From Pseudomonadota bacterium (GTDB lineage: Bacteria; Pseudomonadota; Gammaproteobacteria; Burkholderiales; SG8-39), in NCBI GenBank assembly GCA_003242425.1, contig QGUL01000088.1, positions 1-7,141 of the forward strand: a stretch of 7,141 nucleotides of DNA, in the 5' to 3' direction. The notes below the pieces were generated by a model. The model was given only the letters and a program-made list of their open reading frames with translations, was not told the origin of the DNA and did no database searches. Numbering within the stretch: position 1 is the stretch's first letter; each line of letters opens with the position of its first letter. Of the stretch, positions 5,294 through 7,141 are shown piece by piece. A program made the position numbers and the translations under genes.

Positions 5294-5371
5294 CAAGAAT
5301 GAGACGCTGACTGTCGTGCATCGCACACACTTCGCCTGGCATGCGGTGCCTGCGGCACAGGGAGGACCACG

Positions 5372-5854
5372 ATGAGCATGACGGAATGGATGGAGATGGC
5401 CAGTTATGTCGTGACCGTGTTCGGCCTGCCCTTCGCCATCTACGCCTTCATCCGCGAACAGCGCAAGGAGCGCGAGAACGAGGACGAGGAAGGGTGGCAG
5501 CGGCTGTCCGACGCCTACAACGACTTTCTCAAACTGGTGCTCGCCAATCCGGACCTGAAGCTGCTCACCGGCGAGCGCGCGTTCGATCTCAGCGAGGAGC
5601 AGCGCGAACGCCAGCGCGTGATCTTCGAAATGCTGATCTCGCTGTTCGAACGCGCCTACATCCTGCTCTACACCGAACCGCTCACCGGCCGTCGCAAGCG
5701 CCGCTGGCATTCATGGGAGGACTACATGCGCCACTGGTGCGCACGGGAGGACTTCCGCGAGCTGCTGCCGGAAATGCTGAGCGGCGAGGACGAGGAATTC
5801 GCCGCGTACATCGAACGGCTGGCGCGGGAGGAAGCGACGCGCAGGCCGCGGTAG
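5372..5854 (+). CDS. Single-helix membrane protein of unknown function
   Basis: 160 residues. One membrane helix at about 10-27 (ASYVVTVFGLPFAIYAFI) is followed by a strongly charged segment, REQRKERENEDEE (28-40), then a mostly helical, probably cytoplasmic domain. Notable segments are WQRLSDAYNDFLKLVLANPDL (42-62), a hydrophobic helix IFEMLISLFERAYILLY (84-100) and an aromatic patch, RRWHSWEDYMRHW (110-122). The C-terminus is acidic then basic. I do not recognise a family and give no function. The ATG at 5372 has a good GGGAGGA about six bases upstream; a second ATG two codons later is possible. Transcribed alone, divergent from the TonB-like lipoprotein gene and convergent with the MliC-like gene. 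Confidence 0.8.
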   Translation: MSMTEWMEMASYVVTVFGLPFAIYAFIREQRKERENEDEEGWQRLSDAYNDFLKLVLANPDLKLLTGERAFDLSEEQRERQRVIFEMLISLFERAYILLYTEPLTGRRKRRWHSWEDYMRHWCAREDFRELLPEMLSGEDEEFAAYIERLAREEATRRPR

Positions 5855-5864
5855 CACGCCGGCC

Positions 5865-5891
5865 GCGTCCGGCAATCAGGCGGCCGGACGC
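5865..5891. terminator. 9-bp hairpin between convergent genes, candidate bidirectional terminator
   Basis: GCGTCCGGC (5865-5873) and GCCGGACGC (5883-5891) form a perfect 9-bp inverted repeat with a nine-base loop. It lies just after the stop of the 160-residue protein gene and contains the stop of the MliC-like gene (5876-5878) in its loop. There is no T-tract on either strand. The position fits a shared terminator, but strength is uncertain. Confidence 0.45.
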
Positions 5892-6202
5892 TTGCAGCCG
5901 CTGTGCGTGCGTTCTCCGCGCATCTCCAGCCAGGCGCCCTCGTCGCCGGCGTCGAACGTGGAAATGCCGTTGGTGTAACGACCGCCGTCGGTGCGATCAA
6001 GGCGGAATTCGCGCTCCGGCAGGATCACCATGACCGAACGTCCCTCGTCCATGAAGCGCACGGCCAGCTGTTTGCCCTTTTCGCATTGATAGACGACGGC
6101 ATCGCTCGGAATGCGCGACTGTTCCTGCGGCCCGCTGAACGGCCACCAGCTGCCGCAACCCGCCAACGCGAGCAGCGCGGCAACAGCCAGCAAGTGTCTC
6201 AT
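5876..6202 (-). CDS. MliC-like (C-type lysozyme inhibitor family) lipoprotein
   Basis: 108-residue lipoprotein: a hydrophobic signal peptide ending in lipobox LAGC (Cys16), Gly17 at +2 (outer membrane predicted), then a MliC-type beta-barrel domain. Supporting features are YQC at 38-40, a Cys40/Cys103 pair placed as in MliC for a disulfide, and GRYTNG near 74-79, which parallels GARYTDG of E. coli MliC. Family members bind and inhibit animal c-type lysozyme in the periplasm. Two positions contributing to inhibition in Pseudomonas MliC, a Ser before the GxRY segment and a Lys in the following WxKG segment, read as Asp72 and Gly or Ala here, so inhibition may be lost or altered. Good ribosome binding site GAGGAG. 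It follows the nuclease-like gene by 23 bases and is probably co-transcribed with it. Confidence 0.78.
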   Translation of the reverse strand: MRHLLAVAALLALAGCGSWWPFSGPQEQSRIPSDAVVYQCEKGKQLAVRFMDEGRSVMVILPEREFRLDRTDGGRYTNGISTFDAGDEGAWLEMRGERTHSGCKRPAA

Positions 6203-6225
6203 CCTCTACTCCTCGTTATCGTTCG

Positions 6226-7140
6226 CTATTCGAAAACCGCCAGTACCGGCTGGTGATCCGACGCCGTGGTCCGCAGATCCACGTACACCTTCCGCAGCCG
6301 CTGCAGCAGATCCTCCGTAGCGAAGATGAAATCGCAGCTCAAGGGCTGCGGCCATCGTTCGCGATCGTGCACGCCGAGGGTGTGCGGATGCGGCTCGCCC
6401 GGGTGCGCGTGCGCCCACGCGTCGCGCAGGCGGCTGGCCGTGCCGTTGTCCGCCTGCAGCCGTTCATAAAGCGGATCGTCGGGACCGAAATTGAAATCGG
6501 CCGTGAGGATCGCCGTACGCGTCTGCGGCACATGCCGGAACGGCCCCTGATCCTTGCCGCCGGCCGGCGCGTCGACCTCGGCCCACGCACAGGCTTCGGC
6601 ATGCCATGCGCGAATGGCTTCCACCTGGGCGCTGCGCTGGTGCGCGGAATAGTACTCGAGATGCGTGGTCATCACACGCACCGCCCCCAGAGGTGTGTCG
6701 ATGCGCGCCTCGATCAGCATGCGCGGCATGCTCGGCCGCCCGGCGTCCGGCGGCGAGGGCAGTTGCATGCGGCGCACCGCAAGCACCGGATAACGGCTGA
6801 GAATCATGTTGCCGAACGCACGACGGCTACCGTCGGCGCCGCGCACGTCGACCGCCGCGCCGGGAACGGCTTCGAAACCGGGCAAGGCCTCGGCCAGAAC
6901 GGCGAACTGGTTTTCGCCTGCGCTGCCCGGCAGCTCGGGAAAATTGGCCGCGACCTCCTGCAAGCAGAGGATGTCGAAATCGGCGATGCGTCGCGCTTCG
7001 CGCACGATGCGCAAGGGATCGACCCGGCCGTCGAGGCCGCGGCACCACTGCACGTTCCAGGTGATGGCCTTACGGGGACCCTCCCCTTCCCGGGCCCGGG
7101 CGACGGGGTTGGGCCCCGAAACAAACCGCGAAAAAGACCC
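6226..7140 (-). CDS. Endonuclease/exonuclease/phosphatase family protein, 5' end unresolved
   Basis: Predicted Mg2+-dependent phosphoesterase of the DNase I/ExoIII-like fold. Numbering from the GTG at 7053, the motifs are: LQEV with metal ligand Glu33, GNMILSRYPV at 81-90, TTHLEYY with His131, ADFN with Asp186 and Asn188, CDFIF with Asp241, and ASDHQPV with Asp266-His267. The catalytic set is complete. The first family motif, TWN (ITWNVQW), lies just upstream of that GTG, so 7053 is too late a start. The frame stays open to the window edge without an ATG; either the start lies outside or the last 80 bases contain errors. Substrate unknown: DNA, RNA, phospholipid and inositol phosphates are all possible for this fold. 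No signal peptide is visible in what can be read. Likely first gene of an operon with the MliC-like lipoprotein. Confidence 0.85.
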   Translation of the reverse strand, partial: GSFSRFVSGPNPVARAREGEGPRKAITWNVQWCRGLDGRVDPLRIVREARRIADFDILCLQEVAANFPELPGSAGENQFAVLAEALPGFEAVPGAAVDVRGADGSRRAFGNMILSRYPVLAVRRMQLPSPPDAGRPSMPRMLIEARIDTPLGAVRVMTTHLEYYSAHQRSAQVEAIRAWHAEACAWAEVDAPAGGKDQGPFRHVPQTRTAILTADFNFGPDDPLYERLQADNGTASRLRDAWAHAHPGEPHPHTLGVHDRERWPQPLSCDFIFATEDLLQRLRKVYVDLRTTASDHQPVLAVFE

Positions 7141-7141
7141 G

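Noticed and set aside
1..7141. A defence, toxin-antitoxin, CRISPR, prophage or insertion element
   Set aside because: No repeats with spacers, transposase or integrase motifs, terminal inverted repeats or toxin-like gene pairs are visible. Genes are housekeeping or single envelope genes with even base composition apart from 3391-3514.

Overview
The window is GC-rich chromosomal DNA (roughly two thirds G+C by eye), most likely from a betaproteobacterium. The lineage rests on gene order and on how the proteins read (a short FtsL, a MraZ starting FQGAS, a PaaI-type thioesterase with LNSWGSMHGG). No 16S or other taxonomic marker is present, so genus and family are not assigned.

Left third (1-3384, minus strand): the head of the division and cell-wall (dcw) cluster in canonical order, mraZ > rsmH > ftsL > ftsI. 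ftsI runs off the left edge and lacks its C-terminal end. The genes are tightly packed: a 10-base gap between mraZ and rsmH, 33 bases between rsmH and ftsL, and a 4-base ATGA overlap between ftsL and ftsI. In front of mraZ lies a sigma70-type promoter (TTGACC, 17 bases, TAGAGT). It overlaps four GTGG(C/G) boxes spaced exactly 10 bases apart, the expected operator of MraZ. The box nearest the gene is also one arm of a perfect 10-bp inverted repeat just upstream of the ribosome binding site. Further upstream (about 3391-3514) is an AT-rich block of about 40% GC with two mutually exclusive hairpins and no assigned function.

Middle (3647-4662, plus strand): a small two-helix membrane protein, a Gdx/SugE-type small multidrug resistance transporter (predicted guanidinium exporter), and a PaaI-like hotdog thioesterase. 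These three are divergent from the dcw cluster.

Right half (4680-7141): a minus-strand lipoprotein with a TonB-like C-terminal domain, converging on the thioesterase. Divergent from it is a plus-strand 160-residue single-helix membrane protein of unknown function. Last comes a minus-strand pair: a DNase I-like endonuclease/exonuclease/phosphatase protein followed by a MliC-like lipoprotein. Inverted repeats sit at both convergent gene ends (4660-4682 and 5865-5891).

There are no tRNA or rRNA genes, insertion sequences, CRISPR arrays or phage genes. This is ordinary housekeeping chromosome. The points worth a second look are regulatory architecture (the mraZ leader) and envelope proteins with altered anchoring or motif residues, rather than a new multi-gene system.
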